This document shows positions 26,396 through 34,641 of a stretch of DNA of 64,000 bases, piece by piece. Within the stretch, counting starts at the first letter, position 1. The number at the start of each line of letters is the position of its first letter. The DNA lies in assembly GCA_036278735.1 (NCBI GenBank), contig DASUKM010000042.1, forward strand, positions 1-64,000, in the 5' to 3' direction. The translations under genes were made by a program, and so were the position numbers. This stretch comes from DASUKM01 sp036278735. GTDB lineage: Bacteria; Acidobacteriota; Vicinamibacteria; Vicinamibacterales; 2-12-FULL-66-21. The notes beneath the pieces are model-generated. The model searched no databases. It was given only the letters and a program-made list of their open reading frames with translations, and was not told the DNA's origin.

Positions 26396-28819
26396 GTGAA
26401 CCCACACATGCGCAGCGGTCGATGGTTGTCTGTCGGGCTGTTCCTCGTCACCTTCGCCACGCTGCTCGTCGAGATCCTCGACGCCCGGCTGCTCTCCGTC
26501 CTGACGTGGTATCACCTCTCGTTTCTGGCCGTCTCGCTCGCGATGCTCGGCATGGCGGCCGGGGCGGTCCGGGTGTTCCTCGCCGCGCCCGACCCCGCGG
26601 CCGCCGCGGCACAGCTCCCGCGGGCGACGCTGGCGCTCGCCGGCTGGATCGTCGCCGCCCACGTCCTGATCCTCTGCATGCCCATCGCGACGCTCAACAC
26701 CTTCTCCGTGATGGAGCTGGTGTCGGTCGCGTGCGTCACGACGGTGCTCGCGGTGCCGTTCTACTTCTCGGGCATTGCCGTCACGATCGCCCTCACGCGG
26801 CTCGGCGGCTCCATCGGCCGGCTGTACGCGGCCGATCTCACGGGGGCGGCGCTCGGCTGCCTGAGCGTCGTGCCGCTGCTGGACTCCTCGCGCTTCAACG
26901 TGAGCTCGCTGATGCTCCTCGCCGCGGCCGCGGCGGCGGTGGGCAGCGGCTGCTTCAGCCGCTTTCGCGGCGGCCGCCGATGGGGCTCCACGGCCCTCGC
27001 GTCGGCGCTGGTCGCGCTGGCGATCGTGAACGGCTCGCGCGTGGGCGGGCTCGAAGTCGTGTACCCGAAGAACCGGCAGTTCTGGGGCGCCGAGAAGACC
27101 ATCGACGCCGCGCGCTGGAACAGCCACTCGTACGTGATGCTCCAGCACCCGGTGCAGGAGAAGGTGTTCATGTGGGGCCCGGGCCTCCAGACGCCGGACC
27201 TCGAGACCACGCAGTCGTGGATGACGATCGACGGCGAAGCGGGCACGACGATCACGAAGTGGGACGGCAACCCGGCGAACCTGTCCTGGGTGTCGCACGA
27301 CGTGACCGCGCTTCCGTACCATCTGCGGCGCGGCGCCGCGGCGGTCATCGGCGTCGGCGGCGGACGCGACGTGCTCAGCGCCATCTGGGGCGGCAACCGC
27401 CCGATCGTCGCGATCGACGTCAACAGTGCGGTGCTGCAGTTCCTCACGGGCCCCCGGCGCACCTTCGCGCACATCGCGGACTATCCCGGCGTGCGCCTCG
27501 TCCACGACGATGCGCGGTCGTTCCTGACGCGAACGCCGGACCGGTTCGACGTGATCCAGATGTCGCTGATCGACACGTGGGCGGCCACCGGCGCCGGCGC
27601 GTTCACGCTGACGGAGAACGGCCTCTACACCGTCGAAGCCTGGTCGATGTTCCTGCACCGGCTGAATCCCGGCGGGGTCTTCAGCGTCTCGCGATGGTTC
27701 TCGCCGCAGAACGTGTCGGAGACGAACCGGCTCGTGGCGCTCGGGACGGCCGCCCTGATCCGGAACGGCGTCCGGCGTCCCCTGCAGCACCTGCTGCTGC
27801 TCTCGCGCGGCGGCACCGCGACGCTGGAGGTGTCGACGGCCCCCTTCACCGAAGCCGACGACCGCACCGTCACGTCGCTCGCCGCCCGCGAGGGGTTCGT
27901 GATCGAGGTCTCTCCCTGGACGGGCGGGCGCACGAAGCTGCTGGGCGCGATCGCGCGCAGCACGACGCCGGCCGAACTGCGGGCCGCGACGGCCGACCCG
28001 ATCTTCGACTACACCGCCCCGACCGACGAGCGCCCGTTCTTCTTCAACATGCTCAAGCCGGCGAGCTTTACGCGGATCTACGCGCTGCCGCACGGCGGCG
28101 TGATCTGGGGCAACATCCGCGCGACCGCCACGCTCATCCTCCTCCTCCTGATCGCCGCCGTGATGGTCGCGGCGGTCATCGTCTGCCCGCTCCTGGCAGG
28201 TGGCCGGCCGGCCATGCCGCGGAGCGCGTTCGCGGCGGCGCTGGTGTATTTCGGCAGCATCGGGCTGGCCTTCATGCTGGTGCAAATCGCCCTGCTGCAG
28301 CGCTTCTCCGTGTACCTCGGGCACCCGATGTACACCTTGTCGATCACGCTGTTCTCGATGATCCTGTTCGCCGGCGTCGGGAGCTATCTGTCGGACGTCG
28401 TGAAGCGGCGGGCCGGACGGACGCCGGCCTGGCTGCCCGTCGCGACGGCGGCGGCGATCCTGCTGGCCATGGCGATCGTCCCATCGGTGACGGCGCATAC
28501 GCTGCGCTTCGGCTTGACGGTCCGGGCCGCTGTCGTCGTGGCCATCATGGCGCCGCTGTCGGTCCTGCTCGGCTTCTTCTTCCCGATTGGCCTGACGCTC
28601 GTCGCGCGCGTCTGTCCGTCGGCCAACGCCTGGATGTGGGGCATCAACGGCGCGTGCGGCGTGCTCGGTTCGATCGTGGCCGTCGCGGTCTCGATGTGGG
28701 TCGGCATCAGCGCGAACCTCGTCGCCGCCGCCGTCCTGTACCTCGCGCTCCTGATCCCGCTGCGCAGCCTGGCCCGGGCCGGCGCCGGGGCCGCAATCGC
28801 CGAGACCCTGGCGCGATAG
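26396..28819 (+). CDS. Membrane protein with spermidine-synthase-like Rossmann domain
   Basis: An 807-aa protein from a GTG; an in-frame ATG at 26408 is an equally good start. An N-terminal hydrophobic half (SVGLFLVTFATLLVEILDAR and further helices) is followed by a SAM/aminopropyltransferase-like fold: AAVIGVGGGRDVLSAIWGG, VAIDVNSAVLQF, LVHDDARSFL and FDVIQMSLIDTW. The C-terminal region has several more membrane helices (ILLLLIAAVMVAAVIV and others). This is the MFS-type polyamine synthase fusion architecture. The canonical catalytic Asp-x-x-Asp is not clearly present, so true spermidine synthesis is doubtful. Located in the inner membrane. Confidence 0.75.
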   Translation: MNPHMRSGRWLSVGLFLVTFATLLVEILDARLLSVLTWYHLSFLAVSLAMLGMAAGAVRVFLAAPDPAAAAAQLPRATLALAGWIVAAHVLILCMPIATLNTFSVMELVSVACVTTVLAVPFYFSGIAVTIALTRLGGSIGRLYAADLTGAALGCLSVVPLLDSSRFNVSSLMLLAAAAAAVGSGCFSRFRGGRRWGSTALASALVALAIVNGSRVGGLEVVYPKNRQFWGAEKTIDAARWNSHSYVMLQHPVQEKVFMWGPGLQTPDLETTQSWMTIDGEAGTTITKWDGNPANLSWVSHDVTALPYHLRRGAAAVIGVGGGRDVLSAIWGGNRPIVAIDVNSAVLQFLTGPRRTFAHIADYPGVRLVHDDARSFLTRTPDRFDVIQMSLIDTWAATGAGAFTLTENGLYTVEAWSMFLHRLNPGGVFSVSRWFSPQNVSETNRLVALGTAALIRNGVRRPLQHLLLLSRGGTATLEVSTAPFTEADDRTVTSLAAREGFVIEVSPWTGGRTKLLGAIARSTTPAELRAATADPIFDYTAPTDERPFFFNMLKPASFTRIYALPHGGVIWGNIRATATLILLLLIAAVMVAAVIVCPLLAGGRPAMPRSAFAAALVYFGSIGLAFMLVQIALLQRFSVYLGHPMYTLSITLFSMILFAGVGSYLSDVVKRRAGRTPAWLPVATAAAILLAMAIVPSVTAHTLRFGLTVRAAVVVAIMAPLSVLLGFFFPIGLTLVARVCPSANAWMWGINGACGVLGSIVAVAVSMWVGISANLVAAAVLYLALLIPLRSLARAGAGAAIAETLAR

Positions 28820-28879
28820 CGCTCATCGGGCCACACGCGCGATTCGCGCGTCACCACGGATATTGTCCATAATGGCCTG

Positions 28880-29845
28880 ATGCAGACGCGTCGCTTCGGC
28901 AGAACGGGCTGGCCGGTCTCGGAGATCGGCTACGGCATGTGGGGCATGGCGGGCTGGACCGGCTCCGACGACGACGAGTCGCGGCGCTCGCTCGATCGCG
29001 CGGTCGAGCTCGGCTGCACCTTTTTCGACACGGCGTACGCCTACGGCGACGGCCACAGCGAAGCGCTGCTCGGCGAGCTGCTCCGGCGCCACCCCGACCA
29101 GCGGCTGTACACCGCGACGAAGATTCCGCCGAAGAACGGCAAGTGGCCGGCACGCGACGAGTACCCGCTCGACGTCGTGTTCCCGGCCGACTACATCCGC
29201 GAATCCACCGAACGCAGCCTCGCCAACCTGGGGATCTCGACGGTCGACCTGCAGCAGTTCCATGTCTGGACCGACGCGTGGGCCGGCGACGAGCGCTGGC
29301 AGCGCGCCGTCCGGGCGCTCAAGGACGAAGGGCTGATTCGCGCCTTCGGCATCAGCATCAACCGGTGGCAGCCGGCAAACGTATTGAAGGCGCTCGCGAC
29401 AGGCCTCGTCGACAGCGTGCAGGTCGTCTACAACGTCTTCGACCAGGCGCCGGAAGACGAACTGTTCCCCGAATGCCAGCGGCGCGGCATCGCCGTCATC
29501 GCGCGCGTCCCCTTCGACGAGGGCAGCCTGACGGGCACGCTCCGGCCCGACACCCGGTGGCCGGACGGAGACTTCCGCAACGTGTATTTCGGCGGGGGAA
29601 ACCTCGAGAACGCGCTGACGCGGGTGGACCGGCTGCGGGCGATCGTACCGTCCGGCACGACGCTCCCGGAGCTGGCGCTCCGCTACATCCTGCACCACCC
29701 GGCGGTCAGCACCGTGATTCCGGGCATGCGCAAGCTCACGCATGTCGAGGCGAACCTGGCCGCGAGCGACGCGCCGCCGCTGCCCGCCGACCTCGTCCGG
29801 GCGCTCGGTGAGCACCGCTGGGATCGATGGATCGACATACCGTAA
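28880..29845 (+). CDS. Aldo/keto reductase
   Basis: A 321-aa TIM-barrel oxidoreductase. It opens MQTRRFGRTGWPVSEIGYGM and has the catalytic tetrad elements: D in CTFFDTAYAYG, Y in the same motif, K in YTATKIPP and H in LQQFHVWTD. The NADPH-binding end is present (HPAVSTVIPGMRKLTHVEAN). It reduces aldehydes or ketones in the cytoplasm; the substrate is not predictable. It stands alone, 71 bases upstream of rpmE and on the same strand. Confidence 0.92.
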   Translation: MQTRRFGRTGWPVSEIGYGMWGMAGWTGSDDDESRRSLDRAVELGCTFFDTAYAYGDGHSEALLGELLRRHPDQRLYTATKIPPKNGKWPARDEYPLDVVFPADYIRESTERSLANLGISTVDLQQFHVWTDAWAGDERWQRAVRALKDEGLIRAFGISINRWQPANVLKALATGLVDSVQVVYNVFDQAPEDELFPECQRRGIAVIARVPFDEGSLTGTLRPDTRWPDGDFRNVYFGGGNLENALTRVDRLRAIVPSGTTLPELALRYILHHPAVSTVIPGMRKLTHVEANLAASDAPPLPADLVRALGEHRWDRWIDIP

Positions 29846-29854
29846 GAATCTGAC

Positions 29855-29884
29855 TGGCAAAGACTTACAAGTCTGTGATATACT
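29855..29884 (+). promoter_or_regulatory. Putative rpmE promoter with internal palindrome
   Basis: TATACT at 29879-29884 is a good -10 box. TGGCAA at 29855-29860 is a weak -35 candidate with an 18-base spacer. Between them lies AGACTTACAAGTCT (29861-29874), a 6-bp inverted repeat with a 2-bp centre, positioned where an operator would block RNA polymerase. The predicted transcript start is about 25 bases before the GTG of rpmE. Confidence 0.35.
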
Positions 29885-29916
29885 GTCGTTTTCCCGGAAC
29901 GACCAAGGAGCTGTCC

Positions 29917-30183
29917 GTGAAGCCAGGGATTCATCCGAAGTATTTCGAGGTCGAAGCGCGCTGCGCGTGCGGCGCGACGTGGAAGACGCGCTCGACGAAG
30001 CCCGAGCTGCACCTCGAGATCTGCAACAACTGCCACCCGTTTTTCACCGGCCGTCAGAAGCTGATCGACACGGAAGGACGCGTGGAGCGGTTCACGAAGC
30101 GCTTTGGCGCGCAGACGTCGGAAAGCCGCAAGCAGGCGCAGAAGGCCACCAAGGAAGCCAAGAAGACGGCGGCCGCGCGGTAG
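29917..30183 (+). CDS. rpmE: 50S ribosomal protein L31 (zinc-containing type)
   Basis: An 88-aa protein starting at a GTG with AAGGAG seven bases before it. The opening VKPGIHPKYFEVEARCACGA (first residue read as Met) carries C16 and C18; C36 and C39 follow in EICNNCH, the four-Cys C+ form of L31. The family core FTGRQKLIDTEGRVERFTKR is intact. A Lys/Ala-rich tail (about 20 residues, KQAQKATKEAKKTAAAR) extends past the usual end. It is a ribosomal large-subunit protein. Confidence 0.97.
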   Translation: MKPGIHPKYFEVEARCACGATWKTRSTKPELHLEICNNCHPFFTGRQKLIDTEGRVERFTKRFGAQTSESRKQAQKATKEAKKTAAAR

Positions 30184-30196
30184 CGGAAGACCGGGT

Positions 30197-30225
30197 GCCG
30201 GGTCTGACGGGTCTGAAGACCCGGC
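30197..30225. repeat. GCCGGGTC/GACCCGGC hairpin behind rpmE
   Basis: Perfect 8-bp arms with a 13-base loop (TGACGGGTCTGAA), the same arms as the hairpin at 15001-15021 but with a different loop. It is a dispersed hairpin repeat placed 14 bases after the rpmE stop. Confidence 0.6.
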
Positions 30226-30240
30226 CTACGACGGACGGAG

Positions 30241-30274
30241 AACAGCCACCTATCCGAACAGGTGGCTGTTGTTG
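30241..30274. terminator. Bidirectional terminator between rpmE and mrfB
   Basis: AACAGCCACCT pairs perfectly with AGGTGGCTGTT across a loop of eight bases, followed by GTTGTC on the plus strand. This fits termination of rpmE. The stem overlaps the stop codon and last codons of mrfB on the other strand, so it may serve both. Confidence 0.6.
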
Positions 30275-31560
30275 TCTCCGGCGAGCTTCCGATCGAGGCG
30301 CGACAGGCGATGGCGCGCGGGCGCGACCCGCCGGCCGTCGGCGTCTTCGAGCGCGAGCAGCGCCAGTTCGCGGGCGCCGGCGTAGTCGCGTTCGCGATGC
30401 TCGTGGTGGATCGCGAGCGCTTCGGCCGCCATGCGGCGCCATTCCGCCAGGAGCGCAGAGCGTCCGCCTCTTCCTCCGTCGAGTACCGTGAGCACCTGAC
30501 GCCACGCCGCCGCCGCTTCCGCGAAGCGGCGTTCGCGCCGGTGCCGGACGGCGATGCGCGAAAGCGCCTCGGCGCGCACGTCGAGCGGCGCCCCCGCGTC
30601 CGAGGCGGCGCGATCGTAGCAGTCCCCCGCGTGCTCCTGGTCGCCGGCACGCTCGAAGATCCGCCCCAGCGCGAGCGCCTCGCACCCGTCGCGGCACGCG
30701 GCGCGGCCCAGGCTGGCGAGCCGGGCGCCATGCGCCGTCACGGCCGCGAGCGACACGAGGTCGAGGCGATTGTGCTCGAGGACCGGCTCGAGCGGAAAGG
30801 CGTCCCCCGTCCGGACGAAATGAAAATAGCGGGACGGGATGTCCATGCCGGGCACGTCGCCCACCCGCCGGACGTCGAAGAGCACGCGCTCGAGCGTGGA
30901 CAGCCGGCAGCTCCCGTCCGACTCCTGACCGCCGGGGCGTCCTCGCCACAAGCGCCGGGCGGGGTGCAGCATGTCGAAGTGCCGGACGCCGTCGAGCGGC
31001 ATCGGGAGCCGATGAAACAGCCATCGCGTCTCCATGACGGGCACGTCGAAGGTCTTCCCGTTGTAGGTGACGAGCAGCGCCGTGCCGTCGACGCACGCCG
31101 CCACCGCCGCCAGCAGCGCGCGCTCGGACGCGTAGCTCGTGAGCAGGAATTGCCGCACCTGCAGCGCGCCGCAGTCGAACCACGCGCAGCCCACGAGAAA
31201 CGCAATCGTACCGGCCCCGCCGCTCAACCCCGTCGTTTCGAGATCGACGAACAGGATCCGCGATCCGTCGCCGCCGCCGGCGGGCAGCGAGGGATCGAGC
31301 ACGCGAAGGCTCTCCCCGTCTTCGAATTCGCAGTCGGCCACGTGGATGTCGCCGTGGCGCCGATCCCCTTCGTAGCGCCGGTCGACCACGAGTGCCCGGC
31401 CGCCGGCCGCCTCCAGCACGCGCCCGCCCAGCACGCTCGCGACCCGATCGAGATCGATCGTCGCCTCGTACCGGCCCGTATCCGGCTCGTACCGCAGCTC
31501 ACGCGGTTCCGCGCCTGGCCCCCGCACGATCGATCGCAGCCGCGCCGTGAGATCCATCAT
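30250..31560 (-). CDS. mrfB: MrfB/YprB-type RNase H-fold exonuclease with TPR-like tail
   Basis: A 436-aa protein. The DEDDh exonuclease domain starts at ILFVDLETTGLSGGAGTIAF (D106, E108) and continues with LLVTYNGKTFDVPVMETR and EPVLEHNRLDLVSLA, completing the acidic/His set. The C-terminal 150 residues are Ala/Arg-rich helical repeats (TPR-like: GRIFERAGDQEHAGDCYDRA, RRERRFAEAAAAWRQVL). In Bacillus the MrfA helicase and MrfB nuclease act together in repair of mitomycin lesions, and here mrfB directly follows the MrfA-like gene on the same strand. The start at 31560 is favoured over the longer in-frame start, whose extra residues are not conserved-looking. Confidence 0.85.
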   Translation of the reverse strand: MMDLTARLRSIVRGPGAEPRELRYEPDTGRYEATIDLDRVASVLGGRVLEAAGGRALVVDRRYEGDRRHGDIHVADCEFEDGESLRVLDPSLPAGGGDGSRILFVDLETTGLSGGAGTIAFLVGCAWFDCGALQVRQFLLTSYASERALLAAVAACVDGTALLVTYNGKTFDVPVMETRWLFHRLPMPLDGVRHFDMLHPARRLWRGRPGGQESDGSCRLSTLERVLFDVRRVGDVPGMDIPSRYFHFVRTGDAFPLEPVLEHNRLDLVSLAAVTAHGARLASLGRAACRDGCEALALGRIFERAGDQEHAGDCYDRAASDAGAPLDVRAEALSRIAVRHRRERRFAEAAAAWRQVLTVLDGGRGGRSALLAEWRRMAAEALAIHHEHRERDYAGARELALLALEDADGRRVAPARHRLSRLDRKLAGDNNSHLFG

Positions 31561-31690
31561 CGGCCGGGGCTCGGTCGCTTGCGGGGACCCCTGCGCCCCG
31601 CTCCGCCCTCGCGCGCGCGCGCTCTGCGCGCCGCCGTCGTGCGGCACATGGCGGACGTCGCCGCATGACGATCCGGGCACGCGATCCCGC

Positions 31691-34354
31691 TCATCGGATT
31701 GATACATCCGCGTCGCCGCCGGTCAGGCGGTGAAGAATGTCCAGCGCCACCTGCTTGGCGTGCGGCCCCGTATGCCCTTCCGGCCCGACGCACGAGGGGC
31801 AGCCCGATTCGCAGGGGCATCCGGCGATCAGCTCGCGCGTGCGATCGAGCAGCAGCGCGTGCATGTCGAACAGCGGCCGGCTGAATCCGATGCCTCCCGG
31901 ATAGTTGTCGTACACGAAGACGGTCGGCTCGGTCGCGACCGCGTCGGGCGCCGAGGCGGCGCCGCCGGTACGCCGCGACCCCTCCAGCGCGCCGCCGTCG
32001 ACCGACAGCCCGATGTCGTGGGCATCGCACATCAACAGCAACTGGGCCACCTGCTTCATCGCAAAGGCCAGCCCGACGACGCCGTCGCGCCTGTCGTCGC
32101 CGCCGTAGGCGAGCGCGTTCATGACGGCCGCCGGGATCGTGAGCCAGTAGGACGAGGTGTGCATCTGCTGCTCGGGCAGGTCCAGCTCGCCCGACCCGAC
32201 GTTTTCGTTCGTGTAGAACTTGATCTTCTTGAATCCGACCACACGCGACACGACGTGCACTTCGCCGTGGCTGCGGACGGCGGACGAAAGGGGGAGGACG
32301 GATGACGGAGGTTGGAGGTCGGATGACGGAGGTTGGAGGACGGATGACGGAGGTTGGAGGACGGATGACGGAGGTTGGAGGTCGGATGACGGAGGTCGGA
32401 GGTCGGATGACGGAGGTTGGAGGACGGATGACGGAGGTTGGAGGTCGGATGACGGAGGTTGGAGGACGGATGACGGAAGTTGGAGGACGGATGACGGAGG
32501 TTGGAGGTCGGATGAGGCGCCGGCGTCCGCCATCCGGTCGAACGTGTCGAGGATCGTGACCTTCGTATACGTGATCGCGTCGGTGTAATAGTCGCACTCG
32601 ACAGCCCGCACGTACGCCTTGCGGCCGTCGAAATCCAGCCGCTCGACCTGGAACAGCTGCCCTTCGAGCATGTAGATCGCCTTCTCGTGCAGCGTCGCCG
32701 GGCCGCTCGTGTAGTCGGTTTCGCCGATCACCCGCTCGCCGTGCGTCACGTCGACGACGACGAAGTTGTCGGACGAGACCGACCGCAGGCTGACGGCATC
32801 GGCCGGATACGACTCGTGCGTCCAGTTCCACTGGCCGTCGGCGTGGTGCAGATAGCCTTCTTCCGCCAGTACCGAGAGCACCGCCGGCAGATCGATCGTG
32901 CCGAAGGCTTCCGCGTCGCCGAAGGGCAGCTCGAAGGCGGCGCACTTCACGTGATCCAGCAGAATGTGCAGGTTGTCCGGGTTGATCAGCGCGTGCTCGG
33001 GGGACGCGTCGAAAAAGTAGGACGGATTCCTGACGATGAACTGATCGAGCGGCGCGCTGCTCGCCACGAGCACCGCAGCCGACCGGGACGTCCGCCGGCC
33101 GGCGCGCCCCGCGCGCTGCCACGTGGCCGCAATCGTCCCCGGATAGCCGGCCATCACCGACACGTCGAGCGCGCCGATATCGATGCCCAGCTCGAGCGCG
33201 TTGGTCGACACCACCGCCCGGACGTGCCCGTCGCGGAGGCCGCGTTCGATCTCGCGGCGGCGGTTCGGCAGGTAGCCGCCGCGGTAGCCCCGGATCGTCT
33301 CGGGCGCGCCCGGCGGCTCCTGGCACGCCTCCTTCAAGTAGGTCGTCAGGATCTCGGTCGCGAGGCGGCTCTGCGCGAAGACGATCAGCTGCAGCTGGTG
33401 CCGCAGGAACTCGAGCGCGACGCGGCGCGCTTCCGCCAGATACGAACGGCGAATCCCGAGCTGCGCGTTGACCACCGGGGGGTTGACGAACAGAAAGAAC
33501 TTCTCCCCGCGCGGCGCGCCCGTCTGCTCGACGAGCTCGAACGGACGCCCCGTCAGCCCTTCCGCCAGTTCGCGCGGGTTGGCCACCGTCGCCGAGGAGC
33601 AGATGAAGATCGGATCCGATCCGTAATGCCGGCAGACGCGCTGCAGGCGGCGCAGGATGTTCCCCAGGTGGCTGCCGAAGACGCCGCGGTACGCGTGCAG
33701 CTCGTCGACGACGACGACGCGCAGGTTCTCGAACAGCTTCGCCCAGCGGGGATGATGCGGCAGGATGCCGGAGTGCAGCATGTCGGGATTGCTGAGCACC
33801 ACGTGCGCCTTGCCGCGGATCGCGCGGCGCGCATCCGACGGCGTGTCGCCGTCGTACGTGAACACGCCAATCTCCGGACCGCCGGCGTCTGCCTGCTGCA
33901 TGACCAGTTCGGCCAGCGCGTGCAGCTCCGCGAGCTGGTCCTGCGCGAGGGCTTTCGTCGGAAACAGGTACAGCGCCCGCGTCGACGGATCCCGCAGGAT
34001 CGCGTGCAACACCGGGGCGTTGTAGCAGAGCGTCTTGCCGGAGGCGGTGGGGGTCACGACCACCACGTTGCGTCCGGCGAGGGCATGGCCGAACGCCTCG
34101 GCCTGATGCGTGTAGAGCTGCTCGATGCCGCGCGCCGCGAGCGCCTGCCGCAGTCGCGGATCCGTGTCGTCGGGGAACGGCGCGTAGGCGGCGGCCGCCG
34201 CGGGCAGACGCCGCACCGCCGTGACGATCGGATCCGCATCGCGGCCGCCCGGGGCCTTCGACGCCCGCAGGCGTCCCAGCGCTTCCTGGAGCGATTGATC
34301 TTTGTCGCCCGTACGGGCGGGCAGGGTTTCGGTGGCCATGGGGGGAGCGCGCAC
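31691..34354 (-). CDS. mrfA: MrfA/YprA-type DEAD/DEAH helicase with in-frame repeat insertion
   Basis: An 887-aa superfamily 2 helicase: Walker A TPTASGKTLCYN (101-112), a DELH box in VVVDELHAYRG, helicase C motifs (VVSTNALELGIDIGALDVSV, then WQRAGRAGRR) and a C-terminal DUF1998 region with the Cys cluster CPCESGCPSCVGPEG. This matches MrfA (YprA), which repairs interstrand cross-links with MrfB in Bacillus; the partner gene is next door. Residues about 616-685 are a tandem SSDLQPP/SSVLQPP array encoded by heptanucleotide DNA repeats, between TFDRMAD and the GEVHVVSRVVGFKKIKF strand. The open frame suggests the protein tolerates it. Confidence 0.93.
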   Translation of the reverse strand: MRAPPMATETLPARTGDKDQSLQEALGRLRASKAPGGRDADPIVTAVRRLPAAAAAYAPFPDDTDPRLRQALAARGIEQLYTHQAEAFGHALAGRNVVVVTPTASGKTLCYNAPVLHAILRDPSTRALYLFPTKALAQDQLAELHALAELVMQQADAGGPEIGVFTYDGDTPSDARRAIRGKAHVVLSNPDMLHSGILPHHPRWAKLFENLRVVVVDELHAYRGVFGSHLGNILRRLQRVCRHYGSDPIFICSSATVANPRELAEGLTGRPFELVEQTGAPRGEKFFLFVNPPVVNAQLGIRRSYLAEARRVALEFLRHQLQLIVFAQSRLATEILTTYLKEACQEPPGAPETIRGYRGGYLPNRRREIERGLRDGHVRAVVSTNALELGIDIGALDVSVMAGYPGTIAATWQRAGRAGRRTSRSAAVLVASSAPLDQFIVRNPSYFFDASPEHALINPDNLHILLDHVKCAAFELPFGDAEAFGTIDLPAVLSVLAEEGYLHHADGQWNWTHESYPADAVSLRSVSSDNFVVVDVTHGERVIGETDYTSGPATLHEKAIYMLEGQLFQVERLDFDGRKAYVRAVECDYYTDAITYTKVTILDTFDRMADAGASSDLQPPSSVLQLPSSVLQPPSSDLQPPSSVLQPPSSDLRPPSSDLQPPSSVLQPPSSVLQPPSSDLQPPSSVLPLSSAVRSHGEVHVVSRVVGFKKIKFYTNENVGSGELDLPEQQMHTSSYWLTIPAAVMNALAYGGDDRRDGVVGLAFAMKQVAQLLLMCDAHDIGLSVDGGALEGSRRTGGAASAPDAVATEPTVFVYDNYPGGIGFSRPLFDMHALLLDRTRELIAGCPCESGCPSCVGPEGHTGPHAKQVALDILHRLTGGDADVSIR
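32300..32509. repeat. Ten 21-bp (3x7) tandem repeats inside mrfA
   Basis: Each unit is GGATGAC + GGAGGTT + GGAGGAC (or GGAGGTC), repeated ten times with few changes. Because 21 is a multiple of three, the mrfA frame is kept. The plus-strand ORF of METVGGR-like repeats here is a shadow. The first heptamer is identical to the GGATGAC tracts near 2.3 and 49.4 kb. Confidence 0.95.
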
Positions 34355-34641
34355 CGATGGTAACAGTCCGCGCGATGGCGATCAACAGGCGAAACACGCC
34401 CCTGGGTACGCGAGCCGGCGCGGTCCCTGGAGCATTGCGGCCGCCAGGTCTGCCTCCGGGCCGCCAACCGCGTCGTTCCGGCGACTAACCTCGGTCGGCG
34501 AGCAGACTTCGCGGCGCGGCGCGGCGGCCACCCCGCGATTTTCGGCGCTTCTCTTCCCCGCGGCCCGCGCCTGGATGGGCGTCCGTCTTGCCTGAATGGC
34601 TCCGACCACCGTCGAGACGGAAACCGCGCTGACGCGCACGA

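Noticed and set aside
32300..32509. CRISPR-like array
   Set aside because: Perfect 21-bp tandem units with no spacers and inside a coding frame.
32302..32559. Plus-strand ORF MTEVGGRMTEVGGRM, repetitive protein
   Set aside because: It is the reverse reading of the heptamer array inside mrfA, whose frame is supported by conserved helicase motifs on both sides.
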